Positions 1 through 8,793 of a stretch of DNA of 39,229 nucleotides are shown here, piece after piece; positions within the stretch are counted from its first letter, which is position 1; each line of letters starts with the position of its first letter. The stretch is from Bacillota bacterium. Its GTDB lineage: Bacteria; Bacillota; Limnochordia; DTU087. Both the position numbers and the translations under genes were made by a program. A model generated the notes under the pieces. That model was not told the DNA's origin. It made no database searches and saw only the letters and a list, made by a program, of their open reading frames with translations. The stretch is taken from assembly GCA_012799135.1 (NCBI GenBank), contig JAAZLW010000138.1, forward strand, positions 1 to 39,229. Reading direction: 5' to 3'.

Positions 1-38
1 GGTTTAGCCTCCATACTGAAAGTGTAGGGGTTGTCGGT

Positions 39-2192
39 ATGTGGGTTGCCAGGTATACCCGCTGGCTGTTAGGTCTGGCTGCTGATCTGCCTGTTTTACT
101 TTTCCTTTTGGCAGGCTATCTGTGTCTACGGGGAATCATAGAGCAAGCGGTTTTCACCCGGTTTGTGGTCGGCACGACTATCTTGGTGATTGTACTTCTG
201 ATCATACTGCATTTGCAGACCACGGACATAGGGGCAATGCCTTACATACAGCTTTCTGACCCATGGACAGCACGCCCTTCCGGAGCTGGTCTGGTTGGTC
301 AGATCCTTACAGGTATATGCCTTCGGGCCTTGGGCCTGGCGGGTACTTATGTGTTTACCATCGCCTTTTTGCTGATCGCTGCCATCTTGCTCTTGGATGT
401 ACCTTTATCGAAGTCTATCCTCGGGGCTGGGCGATGGCTCGGCCGTGGCTTGGGTTCACTTTGGCAGAGCCTCAGGCGTATATGGGTTGATGCTCTTTCG
501 CTAGTTCGTTCCTGGAAACACCCAACATCGGCGGACAGTACCGCCGGTGGGGGCAAAAGCGTATCACTAAAAGATAACCAACCCTCAGCTCCCCAGACAA
601 GGAGAACAAAGGCTAAGGTAAGTAACCAGGGCCAAGAGGGGTTTATCCAGGAAGTGGCGGTAACTCAAGACGATGGGTTCGAGCATCGGGAGGTTAAGGG
701 AGAGACAGGTAGCAAAGAGGATATCCCTCAAGAGGTCTCTTTCCGGCAACCAAGACGGGTGGGCCCTTTTGTTTTGCCGGCCCTGGATTTGATTACCCCT
801 ACCCGTAGCCGCAGGTCGCGACGGCAAAGTAGTAATCAGACCAAGCTTCTGGAGGAGACTCTGGCCAGCTTTGGTATCGATGGCCGGGTGGTGGATATCA
901 GCCAAGGACCCACGGTCACCCGCTACGAGATTCAGCCACCTCCAGGGATCAAGGTGAGTAGGATCGTTGCTTTGGCTGACGATTTGGCTTTAGCCTTAGC
1001 GGCACCTGATGTGCGGATTGAAGCCCCGGTACCGGGGAAATCGGTTGTGGGGGTAGAGGTCCCGAATAAAGAACCCAGTGTTGTATACTTGCAGGATGTA
1101 TTGGTTAGCCCTGAATTTCAGAATCATCCTTCACCTTTGACCATGGCTTTGGGCAAAGATATCGCGGGCAACACGGTGGTTGCAGATTTGAGAAAGTTGC
1201 CTCACCTGCTTGTAGCAGGGGCAACCGGTTCCGGTAAGAGTGTATGTCTGAATACGATTATTGCTAGCTTTCTCTATAAGTCTTCACCTGAGGAAGTTCA
1301 GCTGCTAATGATCGATCCTAAGCGAGTAGAGCTGACCGTATATAACGGTATTCCCCATCTCGTTTCTCCGGTGGTTACTGACCCGAAAAAGGCTGCCACG
1401 GCTTTGCGTTGGGCGGTGAAGGAGATGGAACGGCGCTACGAGTTGTTTGCCGATGCCAGTGCCCGGAATATCGAATCCTATAATGAATGGATGGCGGATA
1501 ATCTCCGGCGCTATGGTGAAGGAGAGGTCTTGCCTTATATTGCCATCATTATCGATGAGTTGGCTGATTTGATGCTGGTGGCTGCCGCGGAAGTGGAAGA
1601 TGCGATCTGCCGTCTGGCCCAAATGGCGAGAGCTGCAGGTATGTGTCTGATCATCGCCACCCAGCGACCATCGGTAGATGTAATCACTGGCCTAATCAAG
1701 GCCAACATCCCATCGCGGATTGCCTTTGCGGTATCATCTCAAGTTGATTCCAGGACTATCCTGGATATGGCGGGGGCGGAAAGGCTGCTAGGGAAAGGTG
1801 ATATGTTGTACTTCCCCGTGGGGGCGACCAAGGCCATCAGGGCTCAAGGGGCTTTGATACTGGAAAGGGATATTGAGAAGTTAGTTGAATTCTGGGCCCA
1901 ACAAGCAGATCCTGATACCGAAGGGGAGAATATCGTCGAACTACAGGAGTCTATAGACAATGAGGTTGTGGTTGATGACGAACTCTTTGATGATGCTGTC
2001 CAGTTAGTGATCCATTCCGGACAAGCATCCATATCCATGTTACAGCGTCGGTTTCGGATTGGGTACTCCCGAGCCGCTCGGCTCATCGATACTATGGAGC
2101 TCAAGGGGATTGTCGGACCCCATCAGGGTAGCAAGCCCCGGGAAGTACTGATCGATGAATATGAAGTTGATGGGGGATCCCAGAGCATATGA
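39..2192 (+). CDS. ftsK: DNA translocase FtsK/SpoIIIE
   Basis: Membrane-anchored hexameric ATPase that pumps chromosomal DNA through the division or sporulation septum. The N-terminus has about four hydrophobic segments (residues ~10-125), followed by a polar linker. The FtsK alpha domain begins near LLEETLASFGIDGRVVDIS. The RecA-like motor has Walker A GATGSGKS (~394) and Walker B IIIDELADLM (~503). The C-terminus (~645-705) is the winged-helix gamma domain (SISMLQRRFRIGYSRAARLID) that reads KOPS/SRS-type sites. At 717 aa it is slightly shorter than many homologues. No in-frame stop lies between position 1 and the ATG, so a start upstream of the window cannot be excluded. rodZ follows after 27 bases. 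Family assignment is certain; the division versus sporulation role cannot be separated by sequence. Confidence 0.95.
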   Translation: MWVARYTRWLLGLAADLPVLLFLLAGYLCLRGIIEQAVFTRFVVGTTILVIVLLIILHLQTTDIGAMPYIQLSDPWTARPSGAGLVGQILTGICLRALGLAGTYVFTIAFLLIAAILLLDVPLSKSILGAGRWLGRGLGSLWQSLRRIWVDALSLVRSWKHPTSADSTAGGGKSVSLKDNQPSAPQTRRTKAKVSNQGQEGFIQEVAVTQDDGFEHREVKGETGSKEDIPQEVSFRQPRRVGPFVLPALDLITPTRSRRSRRQSSNQTKLLEETLASFGIDGRVVDISQGPTVTRYEIQPPPGIKVSRIVALADDLALALAAPDVRIEAPVPGKSVVGVEVPNKEPSVVYLQDVLVSPEFQNHPSPLTMALGKDIAGNTVVADLRKLPHLLVAGATGSGKSVCLNTIIASFLYKSSPEEVQLLMIDPKRVELTVYNGIPHLVSPVVTDPKKAATALRWAVKEMERRYELFADASARNIESYNEWMADNLRRYGEGEVLPYIAIIIDELADLMLVAAAEVEDAICRLAQMARAAGMCLIIATQRPSVDVITGLIKANIPSRIAFAVSSQVDSRTILDMAGAERLLGKGDMLYFPVGATKAIRAQGALILERDIEKLVEFWAQQADPDTEGENIVELQESIDNEVVVDDELFDDAVQLVIHSGQASISMLQRRFRIGYSRAARLIDTMELKGIVGPHQGSKPREVLIDEYEVDGGSQSI

Positions 2193-2219
2193 CTTTTTCT
2201 AGGAGAGAAGGGGTAGAGC

Positions 2220-3296
2220 GTGACTGAAGTGGGGCGAATGCTGGAGGAAGCCCGGTTAAGGAAGGGCATTACCCTGGATAAGGTAGAGGCTGATCTGAAG
2301 ATACGCAAGAGTTATCTTCTGGCTATGGAGTCGGGACGCTGGGAGGACCTTCCGGGCTATGCCTACGCTACCGGTTTTCTGCGTACCTATGGTGAATACC
2401 TGGGTCTCTCTGGTGATGATCTGGTTGAGGAGTATAAGTACTGGAGAGAAATCCAAGGGATTGATACGATCGCAGATGATACGCCGATAGGTGTCTTTAC
2501 TAGAGCCAAGGAGCTACAGACTGACACTGGAATCTTCCAACTGAGTGCGAAGGGACAAGGGAGGGCTCGTCGCCGTCGCAAAACCTATAGAGGCCTTGTC
2601 GTGATCATTATCCTGCTCCTAGCGCTGGCGGCCTATGTCTTCCTGACTTGGAGGCAGCCTTTTTCGGATACGAAAGGGGATTCAATGCCGCTGGAGCAAG
2701 TGCAGGGCGAAGTGTACGGAGAATTGGAGGAACCTGAACCAGCCAGTGAAGCTGAGTCCTTGCTCAAGACACCAAGCTTCCCGGCGGAAGGTTTGGATCC
2801 AGAGGGATTGACGGTAGACGAAGTACCGGCAGGGGATATGGAGCAGGCTATTGGTCTAGGAGAGACTCACGAACCAGAAGTAGACGCTACAATCCATCCT
2901 GAGGGAGAAGAGCGAGTAATCGAACCGGAATCGTTGGCAGAAGCTCCAATCCCGCCTACTGCTGACGTGACTGGGGTTGAGGTACAAGTTACCCTTCCTG
3001 AAGATGTTGTCCATCGCTTGCCTCCGGTGGAGGTGGAGGGCGATAGGTGGCCTCTCACCGTGGAGGCCATTGTCACCGGCCGATGCTGGGTTGAGGTGCG
3101 TGGTGACGGCGAGTTGCTGGCTTCTCGGACTCTGGAGGCAGGGGAGCATCATATCTGGAATGCCTTGGAGGAAATCAAGATACGTTTTGGTAATGCAGGT
3201 GTGGTAGAGCTGAAGCTCAATGGGAGAGAGCTTGGGCCGGCAGGGAAGGGAGTCTTGACCCGGGTCTTCACGCTAGAGATGGTTCAACAGGACTAG
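2220..3296 (+). CDS. rodZ: RodZ-like helix-turn-helix membrane protein (YmfM family)
   Basis: Cytoskeletal adaptor family that links MreB filaments to the membrane in cell-wall elongation. The N-terminal HTH_25 domain (residues ~1-75) has the typical RKGITLDKVEADLKIRKSYL and YATGFLRTYGEYLGL stretches. A basic patch (GRARRRRKTYR) precedes one membrane helix (~125-146). An acidic, Glu/Pro-rich linker follows (~150-260). The C-terminal DUF4115 domain (~270-350) contains WVEVRGDGELLASRTLEAGE. The start is GTG behind AGGAGAGAAGGGG (2201-2213). In Bacilli ymfM lies just before pgsA; here it follows ftsK and is separated from rimO-pgsA by about 22 kb. Confidence 0.9.
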   Translation: MTEVGRMLEEARLRKGITLDKVEADLKIRKSYLLAMESGRWEDLPGYAYATGFLRTYGEYLGLSGDDLVEEYKYWREIQGIDTIADDTPIGVFTRAKELQTDTGIFQLSAKGQGRARRRRKTYRGLVVIIILLLALAAYVFLTWRQPFSDTKGDSMPLEQVQGEVYGELEEPEPASEAESLLKTPSFPAEGLDPEGLTVDEVPAGDMEQAIGLGETHEPEVDATIHPEGEERVIEPESLAEAPIPPTADVTGVEVQVTLPEDVVHRLPPVEVEGDRWPLTVEAIVTGRCWVEVRGDGELLASRTLEAGEHHIWNALEEIKIRFGNAGVVELKLNGRELGPAGKGVLTRVFTLEMVQQD

Positions 3297-3328
3297 GTGT
3301 CTGGTAGCTGGAGGGGGAGTAGAAGTCA

Positions 3329-6070
3329 GTGATGAGGCGGCTGATTCTGATTTTGCTGGCTATAGGGCTCATCCTTGTAGGCGTGAGCCCATGGGGAATT
3401 CGCCTTTACACGGATTGGCTATGGTTTGAGCATATGGGGTACGGGTTCGTGTTCGGGGCTCGGCTGGCCTGGATGTGGGCAGTAAGGCTCGGTCTGGGTC
3501 TGGTATTTTCCATTTTCCTTTTCGCCAATTTCAAGGCGACTCACTGGGCCTTTGAGCGGCCATTCCAGGAAGGTCAGACATATGAACCACCGCTCTTCGA
3601 TGGCCGGCGTATCCGCCGTAGTCTCCATTTGGTGAGCCTCCTTCTGGGATTTGCCATCACCTCTGGCCTAGCGATGAACTGGGAAGTGGTCACAAGGTTC
3701 GTCAACCGTACGCCTTTCGGCTCTGTAGATCCCGTGTTTCAGAAAGATATCGGCTTCTATGTTTTTTCATTGCCCTTTTTTGAGCAGCTTTATCTACCTT
3801 TACAGGGACTCTTTGTCATAACCTTTATCATCGTGGGTTTGTCATATGTCGTTACTCGGGTCGTAAGCATTGTGAACGGAAGGTGTGTCCTGGCCTCACG
3901 GGCCAGAGTTCACCTATCGTTGCTTTTGGCATTGATCCTTGCCCTCAAGGCGGGTAACTATCTTCTGGGGATGTACCAACTGGTCTATTCACCACGGGGA
4001 GCTGTGTTTGGGGCTAGTTATACAGATGTACATACCCAAATACTGGCCGCTAAGGTCTTGGCTATCACTATGGGGCTGGTAGCGATATCCGTTGTTTGGA
4101 ATGCTTTTCAGCCCCGGCTTCGCTGGATAGTCAGCGGCGTTATCTTGCTGGTAGTCGAGTCTGTGCTTTTGGGTAGTGTCTATCCCAATCTGGTACAGCG
4201 GTATGTGGTGGAACCCAACGAATTGGCCAAGGAAGAGCGCTTCATCGCTTATAATATCGAAGCGACTCGGCAGGCCTTCGGTTTAGATAACATCTTGGAG
4301 CAGGAATTTGTGCCCCGAGATGAACTGCCACCCAAATCAGCTCTGCAGACTGAGACTGTAGAGAATATTCGGCTATGGGACTGGCGACCTCTGATTGAGA
4401 CCTATAGCCAACTTCAAGAGTTTAGACTGTATTATGATTTTGCTCGGGTGGATACAGACCGGTACTTGGTTGACGGAGAATATCGTCAAGTAATGCTGGC
4501 TCCCAGGGAGCTAGCTATTGAACAATTGCAGAACCGTTCCTGGGTAAATGAGCGATTGCAGTATACACACGGTTATGGGATTGTGATGAGTCCTGTAAAT
4601 CGGGTGACAACCGAGGGTTTGCCGGACCTTTGGGTATATGACATTCCCCCCAAGAGTAAGCTTGGGGATACTCTGGAGGTGACAAGGCCTGAGATCTACT
4701 ATGGTGAGCTGACCAATCATTACGTGTTCGTACAGACACAGGTACCAGAATTCGATTACCCCCGAGGTGATCAGAACGCAGAGGTCTTTTACCAGGGCAG
4801 TGGCGGAGTGCCAATGGGATCGTTGAGGCGGCGCTTGCTATTTGCTGCGCGATTTGGCGATAGTAAAATCCTTTGGTCCCAAAGCTTTACTAAGAACAGC
4901 CGTGTCATGTACTACCGAAACATCCAAGAAAGGGTCCACAAGCTCGCTCCCTTTTTGCGTTATGATCAGGAGCCTTATATGGTGGTGGCCGATGGCCGGC
5001 TTTATTGGATGTTAGATGCCTATACCACCTCTGATCGCTATCCCTACGTTAAACCCGTCTCCGGTTGGGGCAACTATGTCCGCAACTCGGTAAAAGTGGT
5101 AATAGACGCCTACAATGGCACCGTTGATTTCTATGTTCTCAGAGAAGATGATCCCTTAGTTAATACCTTGGGGAAAATCTATCCCGGGTTATTCCAACCG
5201 TTCTCCGCTATGCCGGCAGCCCTCAGGGCTCATATACGCTATCCGGAGGAGTTATTCTTGTTACAAGCCCGTATCTATGCCACTTATCATATGGGCAATC
5301 CCCGGGTTTTCTATAACCGCGAGGATCTGTGGAGTCTACCCCAGGAGATCTATGGAGATGAAAAAATCGAAATGCAGGCCTACTACACCATAATGGAGCT
5401 GCCGGACCGGGCGGTGGATTCTGGCCGAGAGTCGCAAGCCGAGTTTATCTTGATGCTGCCGTTTACACCTGCGCAGAAGGCCAATATGGTGGCCTGGCTG
5501 GCAGCCCGTAATGATGGGGAGCATTATGGCCAGTTAGTACTACATAAATTTCCTAAGCAGAAGCTGACCTACGGTCCTATGCAGATTGAAGCCAGAATCG
5601 ATCAAGATGCTGAGATCTCGCGTCAGTTGGCCTTGTGGGATCAAAAAGGCTCTCGGGTGGTAAGGGGAAATCTCTTGGTACTACCTTTGGGTGAGTCGAT
5701 TCTCTATGTGGAGCCTCTCTACTTACAAGCCGAGCAGGGAGAGTTGCCGGAGCTGCGGCGGGTAATTGTCTCCCTCGGAGGTAAGATCGTTATGGCCGAG
5801 AGCCTGCAGGAGGCCTTGTGGTGGCTATTCAATGAAGGAATATCACCATCGTCTCTAGAGCCGGCAATCGAGGGAACACCGATGCTGAATTACCCCGAAG
5901 GGGAGAGTTCGTTATCAACGGTGGAACTAAAGGCTCGGCAGGCTTTGCAGTTGTTGGAAGAGGCGCACTTAGCTAGCCGGAACGGCGATTGGGCACGCTA
6001 TGGTGAACTACTCGACGAACTGGAAGGGTTACTCCGAGAATTGGCTGATGTTGAACAGACTCGGGACTAG
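3329..6070 (+). CDS. UPF0182 family large membrane protein
   Basis: A 913-residue protein of the UPF0182 family, whose function is not known. The first ~300 residues hold about seven hydrophobic helices, starting with LILILLAIGLILVGVSPWGI and ending with VSGVILLVVESVLLGSVYP. A long, probably extracytoplasmic domain follows, rich in aromatic residues and carrying family-like stretches such as ERFIAYNIEATRQAFGL and DEPLVNTLGKIYPGLF-type sequence. The last ~70 residues are charged and likely helical (LLEEAHLASRNGDWARYGEL). The start is GTG (ATG is the next codon) behind GGAGGGGGAG (3310-3319). It follows rodZ by 32 bases, so probably co-transcribed. No catalytic motif was recognised. Confidence 0.88.
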   Translation: MMRRLILILLAIGLILVGVSPWGIRLYTDWLWFEHMGYGFVFGARLAWMWAVRLGLGLVFSIFLFANFKATHWAFERPFQEGQTYEPPLFDGRRIRRSLHLVSLLLGFAITSGLAMNWEVVTRFVNRTPFGSVDPVFQKDIGFYVFSLPFFEQLYLPLQGLFVITFIIVGLSYVVTRVVSIVNGRCVLASRARVHLSLLLALILALKAGNYLLGMYQLVYSPRGAVFGASYTDVHTQILAAKVLAITMGLVAISVVWNAFQPRLRWIVSGVILLVVESVLLGSVYPNLVQRYVVEPNELAKEERFIAYNIEATRQAFGLDNILEQEFVPRDELPPKSALQTETVENIRLWDWRPLIETYSQLQEFRLYYDFARVDTDRYLVDGEYRQVMLAPRELAIEQLQNRSWVNERLQYTHGYGIVMSPVNRVTTEGLPDLWVYDIPPKSKLGDTLEVTRPEIYYGELTNHYVFVQTQVPEFDYPRGDQNAEVFYQGSGGVPMGSLRRRLLFAARFGDSKILWSQSFTKNSRVMYYRNIQERVHKLAPFLRYDQEPYMVVADGRLYWMLDAYTTSDRYPYVKPVSGWGNYVRNSVKVVIDAYNGTVDFYVLREDDPLVNTLGKIYPGLFQPFSAMPAALRAHIRYPEELFLLQARIYATYHMGNPRVFYNREDLWSLPQEIYGDEKIEMQAYYTIMELPDRAVDSGRESQAEFILMLPFTPAQKANMVAWLAARNDGEHYGQLVLHKFPKQKLTYGPMQIEARIDQDAEISRQLALWDQKGSRVVRGNLLVLPLGESILYVEPLYLQAEQGELPELRRVIVSLGGKIVMAESLQEALWWLFNEGISPSSLEPAIEGTPMLNYPEGESSLSTVELKARQALQLLEEAHLASRNGDWARYGELLDELEGLLRELADVEQTRD

Positions 6071-6184
6071 GCTCACGGGAGCTAATGGCTTTTTGCCCTA
6101 AAATTGACAAGTCCTTCGGCATAATGGCAGACTTGCGGAATATCTTGCCGATACCGCGAATATCTATTATGGCGAAGGGGGTTG

Positions 6185-7033
6185 ATGGTTTTGGCTCGTA
6201 GAGCTTGGAGAACTCGCCAGAAAAACGGTCCGGGTCTTTTGTTTATCCTCGTTGCTTTGGTGGTTGTGGCGGCTGCAGGCGCAAAGTATCTAGGACTTTA
6301 TGCTCCCCAGCAGCCGACCTTAGCTCCCCAGCGGGTGGCGACAGATGTGGGTGTGCCGGTGTCAACAGGGTCGCAGGCAAGTGTGGGACACCAGGAACCG
6401 GTGACGGTACTGGTATTTCACTCCCACACAAGCGAGAACTACTCGCCCAGCCCGTCCCATGACAAGAATGGTAAGGGAGAAATCCTGCAAGTGGGGGCTG
6501 AATTCTGCCAGGCCATTAGTGAAAAAGGTATCAAGGCCATTCATCTCAAAGGAACCTATGATACGCCAGCATATAGTGAAGCCTTCAGGAAGGCCGGAGA
6601 AGCTGTGGCCAAAACACTGGCTGACAATCCGAATATCAAGGCAGTTATTGATATTCACCGGGATGGTTTGCCCAAGAGCAAGGACAAAGATTATACCACT
6701 GCCATCGTGGGTGGGCAAAGGGTGGGCAAAATCCTATTTGTGGTTGGGGATGTGGCTAATCCGAATCACAATGGCAATATGGCTTTTGCGGAGGCGGCGA
6801 AAGCCCGCTTGGAGGCCCTGTATGGTGGGGTAAGCCGAGGAGTCAGGGTTCAGCACCGTAATGTGAATGGTAATCTACACTCCAATACACTGGTTTCCTA
6901 TCTGGGAGACTATCATGGCAATTCGCTGGCAGAAGCTAAGGCTTCAGCCCGAATTCTTGCCGATGTGGTGGCAGCGGTATTGCTGGAACAGGCCCGGGAG
7001 GGTATGTTGGTATTGCCTACAACAACTCCTTGA
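6185..7033 (+). CDS. spoIIP: Stage II sporulation protein P (SpoIIP)
   Basis: Peptidoglycan amidase/endopeptidase that works with SpoIID and SpoIIM to thin septal wall so that the mother-cell membrane can engulf the forespore. One N-terminal membrane helix (GLLFILVALVVVAAAGAKYL) anchors it outside the membrane. Family motifs are present: VLVFHSHTSENYSPS (~77), DIHRDG (~156, metal-site region), GNMAFAEAAKARLE, and the C-terminal YLGDYHGNSLAEAKAS. Length (~282 aa) is in the lower range of the family. ATG 6185 is preferred to TTG 6182 because the purine-rich GGCGAAGGGGG sits directly upstream. The gap from UPF0182 is 114 bases. A strong terminator follows, so the gene ends a transcription unit. 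Confidence 0.92.
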   Translation: MVLARRAWRTRQKNGPGLLFILVALVVVAAAGAKYLGLYAPQQPTLAPQRVATDVGVPVSTGSQASVGHQEPVTVLVFHSHTSENYSPSPSHDKNGKGEILQVGAEFCQAISEKGIKAIHLKGTYDTPAYSEAFRKAGEAVAKTLADNPNIKAVIDIHRDGLPKSKDKDYTTAIVGGQRVGKILFVVGDVANPNHNGNMAFAEAAKARLEALYGGVSRGVRVQHRNVNGNLHSNTLVSYLGDYHGNSLAEAKASARILADVVAAVLLEQAREGMLVLPTTTP

Positions 7034-7125
7034 GATGACACAACCCCCTTCGCCGGGTGATGCAAGGCGTATAGTTGTTCGTAGAGAGGAAGACCGGCTA
7101 GGTACTGACTAAACGGATCTTAAGG

Positions 7126-7167
7126 CCCACCCCTGGATTCTAACGCCTTTGGGGTGGGAGTTTTTTT
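7126..7167 (+). terminator. Rho-independent terminator after spoIIP
   Basis: A perfect 8-bp stem CCCACCCC (7126-7133) / GGGGTGGG (7151-7158) with a 17-nt loop is followed by AG and seven T. It closes the ftsK-spoIIP stretch. The remaining sequence to the murC start holds no gene or convincing promoter that I can see. Confidence 0.88.
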
Positions 7168-7316
7168 GATGATGCCAAGGGAACCCGGCAGGATCATTGA
7201 AGGAGGATGGCGAACTGTTTGGGCTGGGCTGGCTAGGCTGAGCGAATTAGCTTGTCCGGCTAATAGCATCAGTGTGTTTGGGGGATATTAGTGGTAAGAC
7301 TGGAGGTGCTCCTGCC

Positions 7317-8765
7317 TTGGTACAGCAAATTCACATGATCGGGATTGGCGGAGCAGGAATGAGTGCCATCGCAACCGTACTACTGGAGATGGGGTATAAA
7401 GTCAGTGGCTCGGATCTGAAAGATTCGGATGTAGTCAGTTCTCTGCAAAGGGCAGGAGCCGATGTACGGATCGGCCATGCCGCTTGCCACGTAAAAGGGG
7501 CTGACATGGTAGTCTTTTCATCGGCAATACCCGAGTACAATCCTGAGATGCAAGAAGCCAAGCGGCTGGGCATACCTATACTTCATCGTTCGGAAATGTT
7601 GGGCCGTATTCTCAACCAGCATGATGGTATAGCCGTTGCCGGGGCTCATGGCAAAACCACGATAACCGGTATGATTGCCCATATCCTAAGTAGGTTGGGA
7701 CTCGATCCAACAGTATTGGCTGGCGGCGAAATGCAGAATCAATGTGTACATGCATGCTGGGGACGAGGTAGGTATGTGGTGGCCGAGGCTGATGAGAGTG
7801 ATGGTTCATTTCTGAGATATTACCCATATATAGCGGTGATCACTAGTGTAGAAGCCGATCATTTGGAGAACTATGGGGGGCGGACCGGTCACTTAGTAGC
7901 CAGCTATGAGGCTTTTCTAGCGAATATCAAGGATGATGGCACCCTTGTTATCAGCGGCCAAGCCTATGGCATTCTCAAGCACTCTGTAGACATGGCTGCG
8001 GAAAGGTTATCTGTGATTGTTTACGGCCTGAACCCGCGAACAGAATCCGGAGGCAGCTCTATGGAGGCCTGTAGTGCAGAAACCCACTGCAGTCAATACT
8101 ATTGGGCAGATGATATTTGCCTGTCTGGTGCAACTTCGAGGTTTTCCGTTTATCACCACGATCAACTCTTAGGAAGGGCTAGGTTGGTAGTACCAGGTAT
8201 CTATAATGTGGAGAACGCTCTGGCTGCCATTGCGGTAGCACGACAGGTGGGTCTGGAATTTGAGCAGGTAGTAGGTGCAATAGAGGGCTTTCATGGGGCT
8301 CACCGCCGCTTCGAGTGGGTGGGTGCCGGAGATGGGGTTGTGGTCTATGATGATTATGCTCACCATCCGACGGAGCTAAAGAAAACGCTGCAGGCGGCTA
8401 GAGAATTCGGGCGACGGGTAATCGCTATCTTTCAGCCACAGCGGTACAGTCGCACTCAACTCTTGATGGAGGAGTTTGGCCGCTCCTTTCAGGATGCTGA
8501 TTTGGTTGTGGTCACAGATATCTATGCACCACCACCGGAACAACCATTACCGGGGGTCTCTGCCGAGCGGTTAGCGAATCTGGTGGCTGAACATATTGGT
8601 CATGAGCGGGTGCTGTATGTCGGAGATAAGGATTTAGTTGCTGATACCTTGCTCCCATATCTGCGGAAAAACGATCTCGTGATTACCATGGGAGCCGGTG
8701 ATGTGTGGCAAGTCGCCCAGGCCCTAGTGAAGCGTGTACAGCAGAAGGATGTACAAAGCGTGTAG
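7317..8765 (+). CDS. murC: UDP-N-acetylmuramate--L-alanine ligase (MurC)
   Basis: Cytoplasmic ATP-dependent ligase that adds L-Ala to UDP-MurNAc, the first amino acid of the peptidoglycan stem. Visible motifs are the N-terminal Rossmann element HMIGIGGAGMSAIA, GSDLKDSD, the ATP loop AVAGAHGKTTITGMIAH (~109), EADESDGSFL, TSVEADHLENYG, VVYDDYAHHPTELKKTL (~345) and FQPQRYSRTQ. The ORF track starts at GTG 7272, but TTG 7317 has GGAGGTG (7302-7308) at 8 nt and places the Rossmann motif at the usual N-terminal position. This gives 482 aa, normal for MurC. The SNF2 helicase gene starts 28 bases downstream, so murC may head the helicase operon. Confidence 0.95.
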   Translation: MVQQIHMIGIGGAGMSAIATVLLEMGYKVSGSDLKDSDVVSSLQRAGADVRIGHAACHVKGADMVVFSSAIPEYNPEMQEAKRLGIPILHRSEMLGRILNQHDGIAVAGAHGKTTITGMIAHILSRLGLDPTVLAGGEMQNQCVHACWGRGRYVVAEADESDGSFLRYYPYIAVITSVEADHLENYGGRTGHLVASYEAFLANIKDDGTLVISGQAYGILKHSVDMAAERLSVIVYGLNPRTESGGSSMEACSAETHCSQYYWADDICLSGATSRFSVYHHDQLLGRARLVVPGIYNVENALAAIAVARQVGLEFEQVVGAIEGFHGAHRRFEWVGAGDGVVVYDDYAHHPTELKKTLQAAREFGRRVIAIFQPQRYSRTQLLMEEFGRSFQDADLVVVTDIYAPPPEQPLPGVSAERLANLVAEHIGHERVLYVGDKDLVADTLLPYLRKNDLVITMGAGDVWQVAQALVKRVQQKDVQSV

Positions 8766-8793
8766 CAGTCTGAGGGTGGTGGTGAGGTGAGGC

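Noticed and set aside
6103-6130. TTGACA followed by TAATGG before spoIIP as a promoter
   Set aside because: The spacer is only about 12 bases, too short for sigmaA, and no clear sporulation sigma site was found instead.
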